From Ogataea parapolymorpha DL-1 (Eukaryota; Ascomycota; Pichiomycetes; Pichiales; Pichiaceae), in NCBI RefSeq assembly GCF_000187245.1, contig NC_027863.1, positions 1 to 64,000 on the forward strand: a DNA stretch of 64,000 bases, read 5' to 3'. A model generated the notes under the pieces. The model was not told the origin of the DNA. It worked only from the letters and a program-made list of their open reading frames with translations, and ran no database searches. This document shows positions 17,630-27,678 of this stretch, piece after piece (position 1 is the stretch's first letter; each line of letters begins with the position of its first letter). The position numbers and the translations under genes were made by a program.

Positions 17630-19357
17630 ATGATTATCACTAGAAAACGGCTGATAAGTTCTTGCAAGCCGTGCTATCTCTCAAAGAGGAAATGTGGAAA
17701 AGAAAAACCAGCATGTCGACGATGTGCACGTTTGGGTAAAACCTGTGAATATTTTACGAAGGAGCAGATTATAGAGCGAACTTACAATAGAAAATATACG
17801 AGCCAGCCTAGAAATAAAAAACAGTATGATTTGGAGGTTGAGAGGCTGGATTCTAATACACAGCTTGTTCCTGAAGCAAGGACTTTGGAAAAAAGGAATT
17901 TCAACTTAATCATAAGCTCTACAGGCGAGTATTCGAAGTATTTCTCGCTTTTCTTTTTCCCGTTTGCCGAAAAGGAATCCAATGTCAATACCATCGTTGG
18001 CCTTAGTCATGACGACCATGACCAGTGTGTTGTTTTCGATTTTACAAGACCTGTCAAACCTTTGTCTGGCGTCCGCGACCTGGTGGAGCGACTCCCATCT
18101 CGAGAGGATTGCAACTTTCTTGTCTGGTATTTTTTCGAAAACATTCATCCATATATACCCATAGTGGATCAAGAGGAGTTTTTCATCCACTACGGGCAGT
18201 TGTGGAATACGCAGGAGAAATACAAAGATCTCAATGGACTTCTCGAAATTCTAGCAGTGTTATTTAGTAGCTCACTGGTGAATCAGCTGTCCAATATGTT
18301 TCATTACGGAAGCATGCAACATATTAGTGACAAGGTGGATTTTGAGAATGTCAAACTCAACAGCTTCCGTGCCATTGAAAATATCAAGCATTGGATAAGC
18401 ATAATGAACTCCCCATCAATGTCATCTCTTGTCGCGGCCACCCTTATCTATTATGTTGGCTCGCTAAATTGCATTGGGAAGAACAGTGAAATAGCATCTC
18501 TCAGCCGTTTGTGTCAGATAGCCGGTCTGCACAGAAATTTTTCGGCTCAGTCGTCTGGAAGCTCCCTAAGATATATCCTTTACAGTTTCATTTCGTACAT
18601 GGATTCACTGTCATCCTACTACAGTGGACTGCCTCCAACTATGCATCGAGATTTCTGCGAGACCTACAAAAATCTTCCCACTGATTTAGATCACCATTCA
18701 CTGGTCTATTTATCCATACAGTTTCACAATGGGATTCTTTGGGGAGACGTTATCGCGGAAATGAATAAGATTCGAGTTACCACTCAGAGTGAATATGATT
18801 CTATATTTGAACGCTTTGTGGATACACAACGGCTAGTTAACAGCTTGAACCACAGACTTTTGACAGAATTCAATCTTGATCCAATCTATGCAAAATGGCT
18901 AGTCACCGAGGGAAGACTTGGGATCCGCAAATCAGCTTTACTCATAAATATATTGAGGGATTCCGTCATGTCTTCAGAAGACTCTTTGGATGATCCTAGC
19001 TACAGTCTCCTTCTTCAGTCGTTGCTGCTGGTTAATGAGTCTATCATGAAAATTGAGTTGGGCCTTAGATGTAAGCCTGCGTGCTTGTGGGTAATCAGGA
19101 ACTCATACCCATTCCAAGCCTTGACCATAATTCTGAAGCATATCCAGCAGCACCCTAATCAAGGGGTTAATTTTCGCATGCTTCCTGTCGACGAAGAGTA
19201 CACTGTAGATGAGTTGTTTGATTATTTAAATGGTGATATCAGGGCGCCACTAGTGAGGAAATGCATCCAGTCGCTAGAAAAGATCAAGATATTGTGGCCG
19301 GCTGTTTTGCTCACAAGATTTGACGGGGTGATCAAGGTTAAAAATGAGGTACTATGA
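17630..19357 (+). CDS. Zn2Cys6 transcription factor, probable regulator of DAO
   Basis: A 575-residue regulator with a canonical cluster at C12, C15, C22, C29, C32 and C39, followed by a basic linker and a fungal-specific domain. I start at the ATG at 17630, giving 11 residues before the first cysteine; the reading frame extends upstream to 17540 from a GTG, with a hydrophobic run atypical of the family. It shares its promoter with the D-amino-acid oxidase. A role in D-amino-acid induction is inferred from position. Codon usage is visibly more A/T-rich than genes right of 35 kb. Confidence 0.9.
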   Translation: MIITRKRLISSCKPCYLSKRKCGKEKPACRRCARLGKTCEYFTKEQIIERTYNRKYTSQPRNKKQYDLEVERLDSNTQLVPEARTLEKRNFNLIISSTGEYSKYFSLFFFPFAEKESNVNTIVGLSHDDHDQCVVFDFTRPVKPLSGVRDLVERLPSREDCNFLVWYFFENIHPYIPIVDQEEFFIHYGQLWNTQEKYKDLNGLLEILAVLFSSSLVNQLSNMFHYGSMQHISDKVDFENVKLNSFRAIENIKHWISIMNSPSMSSLVAATLIYYVGSLNCIGKNSEIASLSRLCQIAGLHRNFSAQSSGSSLRYILYSFISYMDSLSSYYSGLPPTMHRDFCETYKNLPTDLDHHSLVYLSIQFHNGILWGDVIAEMNKIRVTTQSEYDSIFERFVDTQRLVNSLNHRLLTEFNLDPIYAKWLVTEGRLGIRKSALLINILRDSVMSSEDSLDDPSYSLLLQSLLLVNESIMKIELGLRCKPACLWVIRNSYPFQALTIILKHIQQHPNQGVNFRMLPVDEEYTVDELFDYLNGDIRAPLVRKCIQSLEKIKILWPAVLLTRFDGVIKVKNEVL

Positions 19358-19517
19358 ACTAAATGATAATATAACTGATTAAATCGTTATTCACTGTGCT
19401 CATGCGTCGTAGGAATACACTTGATGAAACTTCATTAGCAAAGTACAGACTAGTCGACGCTCTTACTATTTCCTATACTGGAATATTTTCAACTTTAATT
19501 ATGACAATTAATTAAAT

Positions 19518-21152
19518 CTATGTTGTGCACTCAATCTGCTTATCATAAACAGCAGTTGCAACCTTGACTCCCCAGTCCCAATCTGGATCCTCAACGTACT
19601 CCGCCTGGCCGTCTCTTTTAAGAAGCCTGATTTTCTTGGCATCAAAGGATGGCCACTCTGTGATGTCCTGTTCAAAGTTCACAAATTGAAGATACGGTTG
19701 CAGCCATTTATTGATCACAAGCCTTTCAGGTTCGGTGTACCCCTCTCGCAAACAGTAAAACCAGAGATGCGCATCACATGCGTGAGGAACGTTCAAGTCT
19801 GGACTGATGTGCTGGTCGAGCCATTTAGCACGGAAGCTAATTCTGTATCTGTAAATGTTTTTTTCCGGATATCCATTCTGGACCAGAGAGTTGATATATC
19901 CTCTGGCAGAGGCATAAACTTGACCGTCCGAAATGATAGCACCATAAACTTTTCTCAGATCCTCTTTGAAGTCAGGAGAGTTTTCATCGAGCTTTTCAGC
20001 GCCGTATAAATCCATCAGAGTAGGAACCACAACTTTTGGATAATAGTTCTGAACTTGAAGAGGAAGTTCTGAAACGGTTTGGGGGGTATTGAGGTAGGAG
20101 TACTTCACCAATTCATTGTCAACCTCGCCAATCAAAATCCTGACTCCTTTTTGAGCAAGCATTTTAGCGTGTTTCCCTGAACGAATGTCTTTGATAAGAT
20201 CTGGTGAAATAAAATGGCCATCAGTGACAGCTCTGAAGGTATGCAATGAAAGAGTAGGAATGAAATCCTCAATAAAACCAGTATCTATAGATCTGAGCTT
20301 TTGTAATTTTTCTGCAGACGATGCATTTGGATCAATGCCCAACTTCTCGATTATTTCGTCAAACTGATTCTGCACTTCAGCAATTGTCTTTGGCTGAATA
20401 TAGACCATGTTAGAGAAGAACATAGCCTGCTTAATAATTTGTTCAGCCTCTGGATGGTACAACTCATAGGCAAGTTGGAAGAACGCAGAGTACGCCCCGG
20501 CCGAGATACCTCCAACTGTGATCTTGTCTGGGTTTCCTCCAAAGTGCTTGATGTTCTTGTATGTCCATTCAATGGCCAGTCTCTGATCCCAAAATCCCTG
20601 ATTAGAGCATTTTGCATCCTCTTCCAGTAGTTCTTTGGACGACAAGAAACCAAACATGTTGAGTCTGTACCCAGGAGCCACTAAGATAAATTTTTGAGTG
20701 AAGTCTTCGTCGTCAAACATCTCATGGACGTTGAACATTTCATTGTTAGGAGTAGAATACTGAAGAAATCCACCGTGGATATAAATTAAAACCGGCCACC
20801 CATCTTTTGGTTTGTACTTGTCCGAAGCAGGAACCCAGATATTGGAGTACAAGATGTTTTCCTCCGTTGGCGACTTAGTATATCTAAATTGAGGGTGAGG
20901 AACTGATGGTTGAGGACATTTGAGACCAAAATCCTTGTAGTCTCCAGTGTAATCATAGTCTGAAGGAAGGGGCTCAGGGAGCTTAAATCTGTTCTCGGGA
21001 GTGCTAGGCTTAGCAAATGGAACCTTTGCAAACCGATGAACGGAAGAATTGCCTGTTCTAGGCGCCTTGAAAGTGTATCCGGTCAAAGTTCCATGCCCCG
21101 GAATAGCGACGCTGTAAGGTGTTGTACCCTGTGTTGAAACTTGTTGACCCAT
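19518..21152 (-). CDS. Type-B carboxylesterase (alpha/beta hydrolase)
   Basis: A 544-residue carboxylesterase of the cholinesterase/lipase type B family. The oxyanion-hole HGG lies at 126-128 and the nucleophile is S217 in GGISAG. An acidic residue in GEVDNELVKY and H in the NVPHACDAHLWF segment are the likely remaining triad members. There is no obvious signal peptide (MGQQVSTQG), unlike secreted lipases, so it is probably intracellular. It shares a 206-bp promoter with an ACS-type transporter, suggesting import followed by hydrolysis of an ester or carbamate. The substrate is unknown. Confidence 0.9.
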   Translation of the reverse strand: MGQQVSTQGTTPYSVAIPGHGTLTGYTFKAPRTGNSSVHRFAKVPFAKPSTPENRFKLPEPLPSDYDYTGDYKDFGLKCPQPSVPHPQFRYTKSPTEENILYSNIWVPASDKYKPKDGWPVLIYIHGGFLQYSTPNNEMFNVHEMFDDEDFTQKFILVAPGYRLNMFGFLSSKELLEEDAKCSNQGFWDQRLAIEWTYKNIKHFGGNPDKITVGGISAGAYSAFFQLAYELYHPEAEQIIKQAMFFSNMVYIQPKTIAEVQNQFDEIIEKLGIDPNASSAEKLQKLRSIDTGFIEDFIPTLSLHTFRAVTDGHFISPDLIKDIRSGKHAKMLAQKGVRILIGEVDNELVKYSYLNTPQTVSELPLQVQNYYPKVVVPTLMDLYGAEKLDENSPDFKEDLRKVYGAIISDGQVYASARGYINSLVQNGYPEKNIYRYRISFRAKWLDQHISPDLNVPHACDAHLWFYCLREGYTEPERLVINKWLQPYLQFVNFEQDITEWPSFDAKKIRLLKRDGQAEYVEDPDWDWGVKVATAVYDKQIECTT

Positions 21153-21232
21153 GCCTAGCAGATGGGAAAAGATCCGCTATATTTATAATGTGCAAAATAC
21201 AAAATAGGAAATTGTGACGATATCTTTGGAGG

Positions 21233-21350
21233 GTGCGGTCGAGAAATCTCAGCCGCTTGGACAAAAATTTCAGTGACTGATAACAACTTATCGGATGCAA
21301 AGAATAAGCCTGGATCAAGCATATATAACGCTCTTTATTCTCCAGATAAG
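21233..21350. promoter_or_regulatory. Divergent esterase/transporter promoter, GATA and CGG sites
   Basis: GTGCGGTCG at 21233-21241, GATAA at 21279-21283, CTTATCGG at 21287-21294 and GATAAG at 21345-21350, nine bases before the transporter ATG. The layout resembles the other catabolic promoters of this block. Confidence 0.45.
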
Positions 21351-21358
21351 ATTAAAAT

Positions 21359-22912
21359 ATGACTGACGACTATTCCAAGAAATCTGAATCTGTTGGGGTG
21401 ATGGAAGTCGAAAACGGCCAGCCATTAACGACGATCATCTCCCCAAGAGGAAAGATTGTCCAAATCACTGACGATGTTGACCAGGCTATGGATTTGGCCC
21501 AGGAGGCCGACCACCAAGTATTTTCTGAACAGGAAGACAGAAAATTACTCTTCAAGCTTGACTGCATCGTCCTTCCTCTTTTCTCGTTTCTGTACATGAT
21601 CCAGTTCATGGACAAGACGTCGATCGGATTTGCAGCAGTCATGGGGATCCAGACTGATTACAACATGGAGGGACAGATGTACTCATGGACCAACTCTTGC
21701 TTCTATCTTGGATATTTGTGTGCGGCGCCGTTTTCTGCGATTCTTTTACAAAAATTACCGATTATCAAGGCAGTTAGCACTTTTATTGTCATCTGGGGAA
21801 TTATACAATGTTTGCATGTTAGTGCAAAGTCCTACGCTACGTTTGTTCTTCTTAGAACATTGCTTGGAGCCCTTGAGTCTTTTGTGTCTCCCATCTTTGT
21901 TGTGATACTTAACCAGTACTACAGACACACTGAACATTTTGGCCGGACCGCAATTTTCTATGGATTCAATGGTCTCGGCACTGTTGTCCTTTCTGGCATT
22001 TCCTATGGCCTTTTTGAAAGATCTGGACAATACACCATGAAAGCTTATAAGGTGTTGTTCATGATTATTGGTATGGCCACTATTGTGAACGGACTGTTGA
22101 TCATGCTAATCATGCCAGACACTCCAGCACAGGCCAGATTCTTGACTCACAGAGAAAAGCTCAATGTGGTGGAGAGAATCAGAGGAAACAATCAAGGGTT
22201 TGGCAACAGGCATTTCAAGAAGCACCAGCTGATCGAATGTGTCACGGACGTGAGAACCTGGATCTATTTTGCCATTGGAATTCTAGTGGCCATCCCCAAC
22301 GGAGGTATCAGTGGGTTTGGAACTATTTTGCTCAAGTCCATGGGATATTCCTCCATCCGGTCCTTGCTGATTAAGGCACCTCTGGGAGGTGTGGAGTGCG
22401 TGGGTCTTATTGCTTTGAGATACCTATCCATCTTCATCAAGAAAAGAATGATTTTGGGTATTTCGTACATGGTGCTGGTCGTGATCGCATCTTGTCTGCT
22501 TGCCTTTGCTGCACAGGAAAAAGCACAGCTTGCTGGCTACTACCTGCTCGGAGTGGCTCCTGTTGGTATCATTTTGGTCACGTCATGTGTCACCTCCAAC
22601 ACTGCTGGACACACCAAAAAGCTCGTCGCAAATGCCATCTCGCTTGTTGGCTACTCATGCGGAAATATCATTGGGCCTCAAACTTTCCAGTCCTCAGACG
22701 CACCACACTATCCAAAGGCCAAGGCAACTGTTGTTGGATGCTACTGTGGAGCAATTGTACTGATGATCGTACTCACAGTGCTAAATGTCACAGAGAATCG
22801 TCGCAGAGATAAGCAAAGAGAGAAAATGGGTGACAAGTATAAGCCAGTTGAGAACATGGAGTTTGCCGATTTGACGGACGGTCAAAACCCAGAGTTCCGT
22901 TATCGTATATAA
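21359..22912 (+). CDS. MFS transporter, Dal5/ACS type
   Basis: A 517-residue transporter of the allantoate/nicotinate permease group with about 12 membrane segments. The first membrane segment ends in the family motif FMDKTSIGFAAVMG, and the central loop contains PDTPAQARFLTHREK, also typical. The C-terminus reads FADLTDGQNPEFRYRI, the tail conserved in this family. Divergent from the type-B carboxylesterase and convergent (49 bp) with the double-cluster regulator. Substrate unknown. Confidence 0.92.
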   Translation: MTDDYSKKSESVGVMEVENGQPLTTIISPRGKIVQITDDVDQAMDLAQEADHQVFSEQEDRKLLFKLDCIVLPLFSFLYMIQFMDKTSIGFAAVMGIQTDYNMEGQMYSWTNSCFYLGYLCAAPFSAILLQKLPIIKAVSTFIVIWGIIQCLHVSAKSYATFVLLRTLLGALESFVSPIFVVILNQYYRHTEHFGRTAIFYGFNGLGTVVLSGISYGLFERSGQYTMKAYKVLFMIIGMATIVNGLLIMLIMPDTPAQARFLTHREKLNVVERIRGNNQGFGNRHFKKHQLIECVTDVRTWIYFAIGILVAIPNGGISGFGTILLKSMGYSSIRSLLIKAPLGGVECVGLIALRYLSIFIKKRMILGISYMVLVVIASCLLAFAAQEKAQLAGYYLLGVAPVGIILVTSCVTSNTAGHTKKLVANAISLVGYSCGNIIGPQTFQSSDAPHYPKAKATVVGCYCGAIVLMIVLTVLNVTENRRRDKQREKMGDKYKPVENMEFADLTDGQNPEFRYRI

Positions 22913-22961
22913 TATTTATCGCGCCTCGTTAATTATTGTGGTATCGGTGTCTTGGTACCAG

Positions 22962-24578
22962 CTAAAACATCACCAACCCTGGAAACTCGTAATACCTGAC
23001 CGCCGCCCAGTTCACAAAGTTGCCATCCAGTGAATCCCGCTCCCAAATTCTCATCAGCAGCATCTCAAATCGCTGAATGTAAGGAAACTTTAGCGTTCCG
23101 CTGATATTCCTCATCCTCTTCAATATCACTCTACGGTCATCCTCCCGACTAGCCACAGAGCCAGCAAGTATGAGAGGAACCATTAGTCCACTTTCCAGCT
23201 GTGATCCTTCAGGAATAGATTCTATAGCTTGCAAAATGTTCACCAAACATCCCTTGGGCCTTGAGTCATCCCTGTTGTATCCGTAGCGTATCTGATGCAG
23301 CCGCAAGAAGCAAGCCCACTGCAATGCCAGCGCATACTGTGTTCTCTGAAAATCTGAGATGTTTTCAAAATTAATTTCCTCAGGGACATCCCAATTTTGC
23401 AACTTCATCTCTATCTCGCTGGCAAACCGATCGAACTCGATATCGTACTTGCTGTCTCTTCCGCGCAACTTGCGGAGACTTGCTAGGGCAGATATCTTGC
23501 CCATAATTTTGAATATATCACCTGCAATGCCAAATTTAAACCCGAGCTCGATTTTGAGTATATTGGAAGTGTCGCTGTCACTCAACAGCGACGAAACAAA
23601 TCGAGAATTTATTTCTGTGTTCGACAGTAAACTCTCATCCACTAGGCCTTCAATGTCAAACTCTTCAAGGGATTCAGATATGTTGTAGCTGGTTTCAAAT
23701 TGGTTCATCTGCTGCATTTCGATATATGGCGGGTTGCATGTGCTCAAGCTTGACACAAAATCCAGATAACAAAAGAGCTGGACGCTAATCAGTTTTAGCT
23801 GATCGTCTTTGTCATTTGTTAGAGACAAGATTCCACCACATCTTTCAAGTATTCTATAAGCACGTTGCAGCAACTGAAACCAATCAAGACTATCTCCAAC
23901 AAGAATTTCCATCATCACAGACAACAGCACAGAAAGAAGCTCTATCTCATCTGAACACTGGGGATATTCCGAAAGTTTTGAGCGAGCCCGATAGGTGATG
24001 GAATCTCGATAGGCCGGATTGAGCTCACGAACGGAGGACAGCTCATGGTCTAACTTGCAAGAGCGATGAGTGGCGGCGATCCCCAAAATAGGGTTTCTGA
24101 CCTGTTGATACAGGAATGCCAGGTTCACAACCTGCTTGAGGAAGACATGAGCGTGGTTTTTTGCGAACAATATTGGTGCCACATCGTTGACAAAATATTT
24201 CATGTACATTTTTTCCGCTTCCTTGAGCTCATCGAAGGAATCGATTTCCTTCGTTAGCAATATTTCAGCAGAAGTAGTGGTGCCAGCCTCTCCACTGCAC
24301 TTCAGACCAAGACGCAAGCACAGCTTACATGGCCAAGTCTCATTTTCACATTTGCGCTTTCTTTGCTTGCAAGTCAAACACCCATTCTTGTTGTATTTTC
24401 GCGGTTTCTGTGGTTTATCGCTCATCGGCTTTGGCGGTCTTCCTATCTTCTTTGCTGGCCGCTGATTGGTGCAAGTCCATCCGTTTCGAAAGCACCGATC
24501 ACATGGATTGCCTCCCAAGCAGACCTGCTTTGAAGCATGACACCAGTCACAAGCTCGTTTCTTTGGAGCTACAGTCAT
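22962..24578 (-). CDS. Transcription factor with two tandem Zn2Cys6 clusters
   Basis: A 538-residue regulator with an unusual N-terminus. The first cluster is C10, C13, C20, C26, C29, C36 (spacing 2-6-5-2-6). An AT-hook-like IGRPPKP (residues 45-51) follows. The second, fully canonical cluster is C67, C70, C77, C84, C87, C94 with the basic loop KQRKRK. The first cluster lacks most of the basic residues normally seen (HASKQV), so it may bind DNA differently or mediate contacts. A fungal-type helical domain follows. GATAAG lies 31 bp upstream. It is sandwiched between two ACS transporters. Confidence 0.92.
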   Translation of the reverse strand: MTVAPKKRACDWCHASKQVCLGGNPCDRCFRNGWTCTNQRPAKKIGRPPKPMSDKPQKPRKYNKNGCLTCKQRKRKCENETWPCKLCLRLGLKCSGEAGTTTSAEILLTKEIDSFDELKEAEKMYMKYFVNDVAPILFAKNHAHVFLKQVVNLAFLYQQVRNPILGIAATHRSCKLDHELSSVRELNPAYRDSITYRARSKLSEYPQCSDEIELLSVLLSVMMEILVGDSLDWFQLLQRAYRILERCGGILSLTNDKDDQLKLISVQLFCYLDFVSSLSTCNPPYIEMQQMNQFETSYNISESLEEFDIEGLVDESLLSNTEINSRFVSSLLSDSDTSNILKIELGFKFGIAGDIFKIMGKISALASLRKLRGRDSKYDIEFDRFASEIEMKLQNWDVPEEINFENISDFQRTQYALALQWACFLRLHQIRYGYNRDDSRPKGCLVNILQAIESIPEGSQLESGLMVPLILAGSVASREDDRRVILKRMRNISGTLKFPYIQRFEMLLMRIWERDSLDGNFVNWAAVRYYEFPGLVMF

Positions 24579-24655
24579 GTTATATTTTCGAACTTTAATT
24601 ATTTTACTGATAAGCGAATCTTATAATTTGCACAGCCCGGCACGCGGCAATAGTC

Positions 24656-26209
24656 TCAATATAAGTATCTAAAAGAACGATTCTCAAAGTCGGTTTTGTT
24701 GAGGTAAGCGGCTGCGACATCCTCATCCATGGCTCTTTTCGGCTCTTTACTTCTTCTCTTGTTTCTCAAAAAGTAGACTAGGTTGATCAGGGCGGCGATC
24801 ACTATGGTAGCAGCTTGCGTTGCAAGCATGCTGACTTTTGCCGGAATGTAGTCCGGATAGTCGTCTGCTCTGTACGACTGTGGTCCTAGAATATTAGCTA
24901 GGCCAAAACCAAACATGACGGCAACATTGAAGCAAATCTTCTTTGTATGTCCGGCAACACAGTTACCAACCCACGCATATATGATCGCCAATGGAGCAAC
25001 AATGGTGTTGATCATGTATATTCCAACAAGAAGTCCAGCTTGGTTGGATTTTGGCAAGAAGGAAAGCAGGGCACCTCCGCAAACTGCAGGGACACAGAGA
25101 ATCATGATCGACAGTCCTCTAGGAAATCCTTTCATAATGAAGAAAGTTGAGAGGAGCGTAGAGGCGATCGAGACGACTCCTGACGGCATGTTCAAAAGCG
25201 CAGCCTGTTTTGAGGTGAATCCAAACGAAAGAATGTCAACCGAAGAAAACGTTGTGATAGTGTTGGAAGAAAACGAAATGGTGCAAGCGATAATGAAGAA
25301 CAGGTACAGCGTGATGTCATTTAGAGCTTCCCAGACCTGCGATTTCACAAACTTCTTGCTCTGCACACCAATTTTCGTTTCGCTGAGTTTTATGAGCAGA
25401 GCATATTTTTCGTCTTGAGTTAAAAATTTGCATTCGACAGGGTTGACAGGCAGGTAGAAGTAGGCGGCGAATCCCACCAGAAGATTGCCGAAACCGATCA
25501 CAAGGAACATAATTTTCCACCCTTTGAACGGTGCCAAAGTGGAGATCTGTTGGAAAATAAAAGAAATAAGTCCTCCGATAATTTGACCAGCTCCCAAACC
25601 ACAGTACCAGATTCCCGTTCTGAAAGCTGCCTGACCCCTGGTGTACCAGGACGCGGTGATAAGAACCAAGCAAGGTGCAATGGCGGCTTCCGAGCAGCCC
25701 AAAAGAACTCTCACGGTAATCATACCAGCAAAATTAGACGTCGCGCTGCTGCACATGCAAAGCACACCCCATATCATGACGTTGACGGCCAAAACTCTTG
25801 TAGGAGAGATTTTCTGGATGAAGAAGCCCTGTATTGGCTCAAAAATAAGGAAACCAACGAAAAAATACGTTGCAAGGTCGGAAAACTGGTTACCGACGAG
25901 GCCGAGGTCTTTTCTCAAACCCATAATATTGGCGTAATTTAAAGCGACTTTGTCGATAAATTGACAGGTGTAACACAGAAACATGATCAACATCATCTGC
26001 TTGTCAATTTTTCTTGTGATGGCATTCAGATCCACGTTAGCCAGCGACGAAAGTCCATTTTTCTCGTACTCCCTTATAAATCCGAGAGTGATGTCTTGGT
26101 TCTCATCTGCAAATATGTTACTCTGCGCACTCAACACCGAGGTTATTGGGTGTGGCTTGTGAGCCAGGTCTTCGGAGACAATCTCAACAGTGTTCTTGTC
26201 TGAGTTCAT
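24656..26209 (-). CDS. MFS transporter, Dal5/ACS type
   Basis: A 517-residue transporter with the family signature FIDKVALNYANIMGLRKDLG and about 12 membrane segments. The C-terminal tail is NKTDFENRSFRYLY. I start at the ATG at 26209 (MNSDKNT). The frame extends to a TTG at 26356 with upstream ATGs near 26248, but a catatata TATA-like element at 26246 supports the shorter form. It shares a 218-bp promoter containing three GATAA motifs with a FAD monooxygenase, suggesting uptake and oxidation of the same compound. Confidence 0.9.
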   Translation of the reverse strand: MNSDKNTVEIVSEDLAHKPHPITSVLSAQSNIFADENQDITLGFIREYEKNGLSSLANVDLNAITRKIDKQMMLIMFLCYTCQFIDKVALNYANIMGLRKDLGLVGNQFSDLATYFFVGFLIFEPIQGFFIQKISPTRVLAVNVMIWGVLCMCSSATSNFAGMITVRVLLGCSEAAIAPCLVLITASWYTRGQAAFRTGIWYCGLGAGQIIGGLISFIFQQISTLAPFKGWKIMFLVIGFGNLLVGFAAYFYLPVNPVECKFLTQDEKYALLIKLSETKIGVQSKKFVKSQVWEALNDITLYLFFIIACTISFSSNTITTFSSVDILSFGFTSKQAALLNMPSGVVSIASTLLSTFFIMKGFPRGLSIMILCVPAVCGGALLSFLPKSNQAGLLVGIYMINTIVAPLAIIYAWVGNCVAGHTKKICFNVAVMFGFGLANILGPQSYRADDYPDYIPAKVSMLATQAATIVIAALINLVYFLRNKRRSKEPKRAMDEDVAAAYLNKTDFENRSFRYLY

Positions 26210-26304
26210 ACTTAAACGGTCAGTAAAACAGGCAGACATGTGTGGCATATATACAAATCGAGCACATCTGTTATTTGACTTTAGCGAAGAAAAAAAGTTC
26301 ACAT

Positions 26305-26376
26305 GATAAGATAAAAAGATAAGCGCAAATCGTGGGAAAATCTCCGAGCGGAACAAATAAAAAAGTCTCCGGCCCG
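26305..26376. promoter_or_regulatory. Triple GATAA plus CCG/CGG site in divergent promoter
   Basis: GATAAG at 26305-26310, GATAA at 26310-26314 and GATAAG at 26318-26323, all within 19 bp. CCGAGCGG follows at 26344-26351 and CCGGCCCG at 26369-26376. This is the densest GATA cluster in the window, between an ACS transporter and a FAD monooxygenase. Confidence 0.55.
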
Positions 26377-26427
26377 AAACTTGAGATGGTTATTTAAGTT
26401 GCACGTCAATAGTGGTGTTTGCAAGAA

Positions 26428-27678
26428 ATGCCTGAAAGAAAACAGAACTTGAACGTTGGAGTCATTGGTGGCGGAATCGCTGGTCTCACAGCGGCCATCA
26501 GCCTTCGCAAATTTGGCCACGAGGTGACAATATATGAGAGATATCACTATGCAGGGGAAGTTGGTGCAAGTTTATCCTGTGCTTCCAACGGAGGAAGGCT
26601 GCTTAGGGAGCTTGGGGTGCCTTTGCTGGAGACCAAACCGGTGATTTTGAAGAAGTTGATAAAACGTCAGTTTGATAACGGTGAGATCACTGGGGTCTAT
26701 GACCTCGGCGACTACGAAGAGTCTTTTGGAGTGCCTTACTACAATCTTCATAGAATCGACATCCACGACTTGCTTCTCAAGTGTGCCTTGGATGAAAATG
26801 GAGAGGGAATTCCTTGCAAGCTTCTAGTTGATCACAAAGCGCTGAACGTTGACGCAGAATCTGGAAAGATAACTTTCGAGAACGGTCACGAGGCGACGCA
26901 CGATCTGATTGTTGCTGCTGACGGAATCCGATCACTCACTCGTGAACAGATTGGTAACCCGCCAGATTTCAAACCCTCGACCTCCTGTTGCTTTAGATGC
27001 TTGTTTGACACAAAGGAGGTGGTGGCCAAGGGTCTCACCGATTTTTCTAAAAACGAGGCTATTGAATATTGGTGGAGAGGGACTCCAGGATCTTCTGGAA
27101 TTGACAAAATCGTCATGTCTCCCTGTAAAGGCGGCGAAGTGGTTTCCTGCTACTGTTTCTATCCAGCAGTGAAAAACGACCTTCGTATGGGTGGCTGGAA
27201 TGACGAAGCTTCTGTTGAAGAGCTGTGTGGCACATTTCCTGATCTGGACTCAAAAGTGCTGGATCTATTCAAAATTGCTTACGATATCAAGCAATGGAGA
27301 CTGTATGTTCATCAGCCTTATGAACACTGGCAAAAGGGCAAGGTTGTGATGATGGGAGATGCAATTCACCCAATGATGCCCGACCAGTCTCTTGGTGCCG
27401 TCACGGCCATTGAAGATGCTTTTGCTATTGGCTACATCTTTAGCGACCGTTTCAAGTTTTCGGTGCCAGACGGTCTCAAGTTGTATGAAAAAGTTCGCAA
27501 ACCTCGTGCTACCAGGATCCAGGCCGCTTCTTTGAGAGCGCGGGAAAATTTGAACGAGCGTATTGGGTGGTCCAGCAAGGATAATGACCGGCCTGACAAG
27601 CTGACCATTACTGAGATTTGCGGCTACGATATCAAAGCCGATATCGAAGAGCAAGCAAAACAAATGGGAATTTTATAG
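26428..27678 (+). CDS. FAD-dependent monooxygenase, salicylate-hydroxylase-like
   Basis: A 416-residue class-A flavoprotein monooxygenase, a group that hydroxylates aromatic or related small acids using NAD(P)H and oxygen. FAD-binding GGGIAG is at 14-19, the DG motif is in IVAADGIRSLTREQI, and the GD motif is in VVMMGDAIHPMMPDQSLGA. The start is the ATG at 26428; a three-codon extension begins with TTG. The TAG at 27676-27678 directly abuts the stop of the convergent reductase gene. The adjacent transporter and reductase suggest a small catabolic module. The substrate is unproven. Confidence 0.92.
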   Translation: MPERKQNLNVGVIGGGIAGLTAAISLRKFGHEVTIYERYHYAGEVGASLSCASNGGRLLRELGVPLLETKPVILKKLIKRQFDNGEITGVYDLGDYEESFGVPYYNLHRIDIHDLLLKCALDENGEGIPCKLLVDHKALNVDAESGKITFENGHEATHDLIVAADGIRSLTREQIGNPPDFKPSTSCCFRCLFDTKEVVAKGLTDFSKNEAIEYWWRGTPGSSGIDKIVMSPCKGGEVVSCYCFYPAVKNDLRMGGWNDEASVEELCGTFPDLDSKVLDLFKIAYDIKQWRLYVHQPYEHWQKGKVVMMGDAIHPMMPDQSLGAVTAIEDAFAIGYIFSDRFKFSVPDGLKLYEKVRKPRATRIQAASLRARENLNERIGWSSKDNDRPDKLTITEICGYDIKADIEEQAKQMGIL

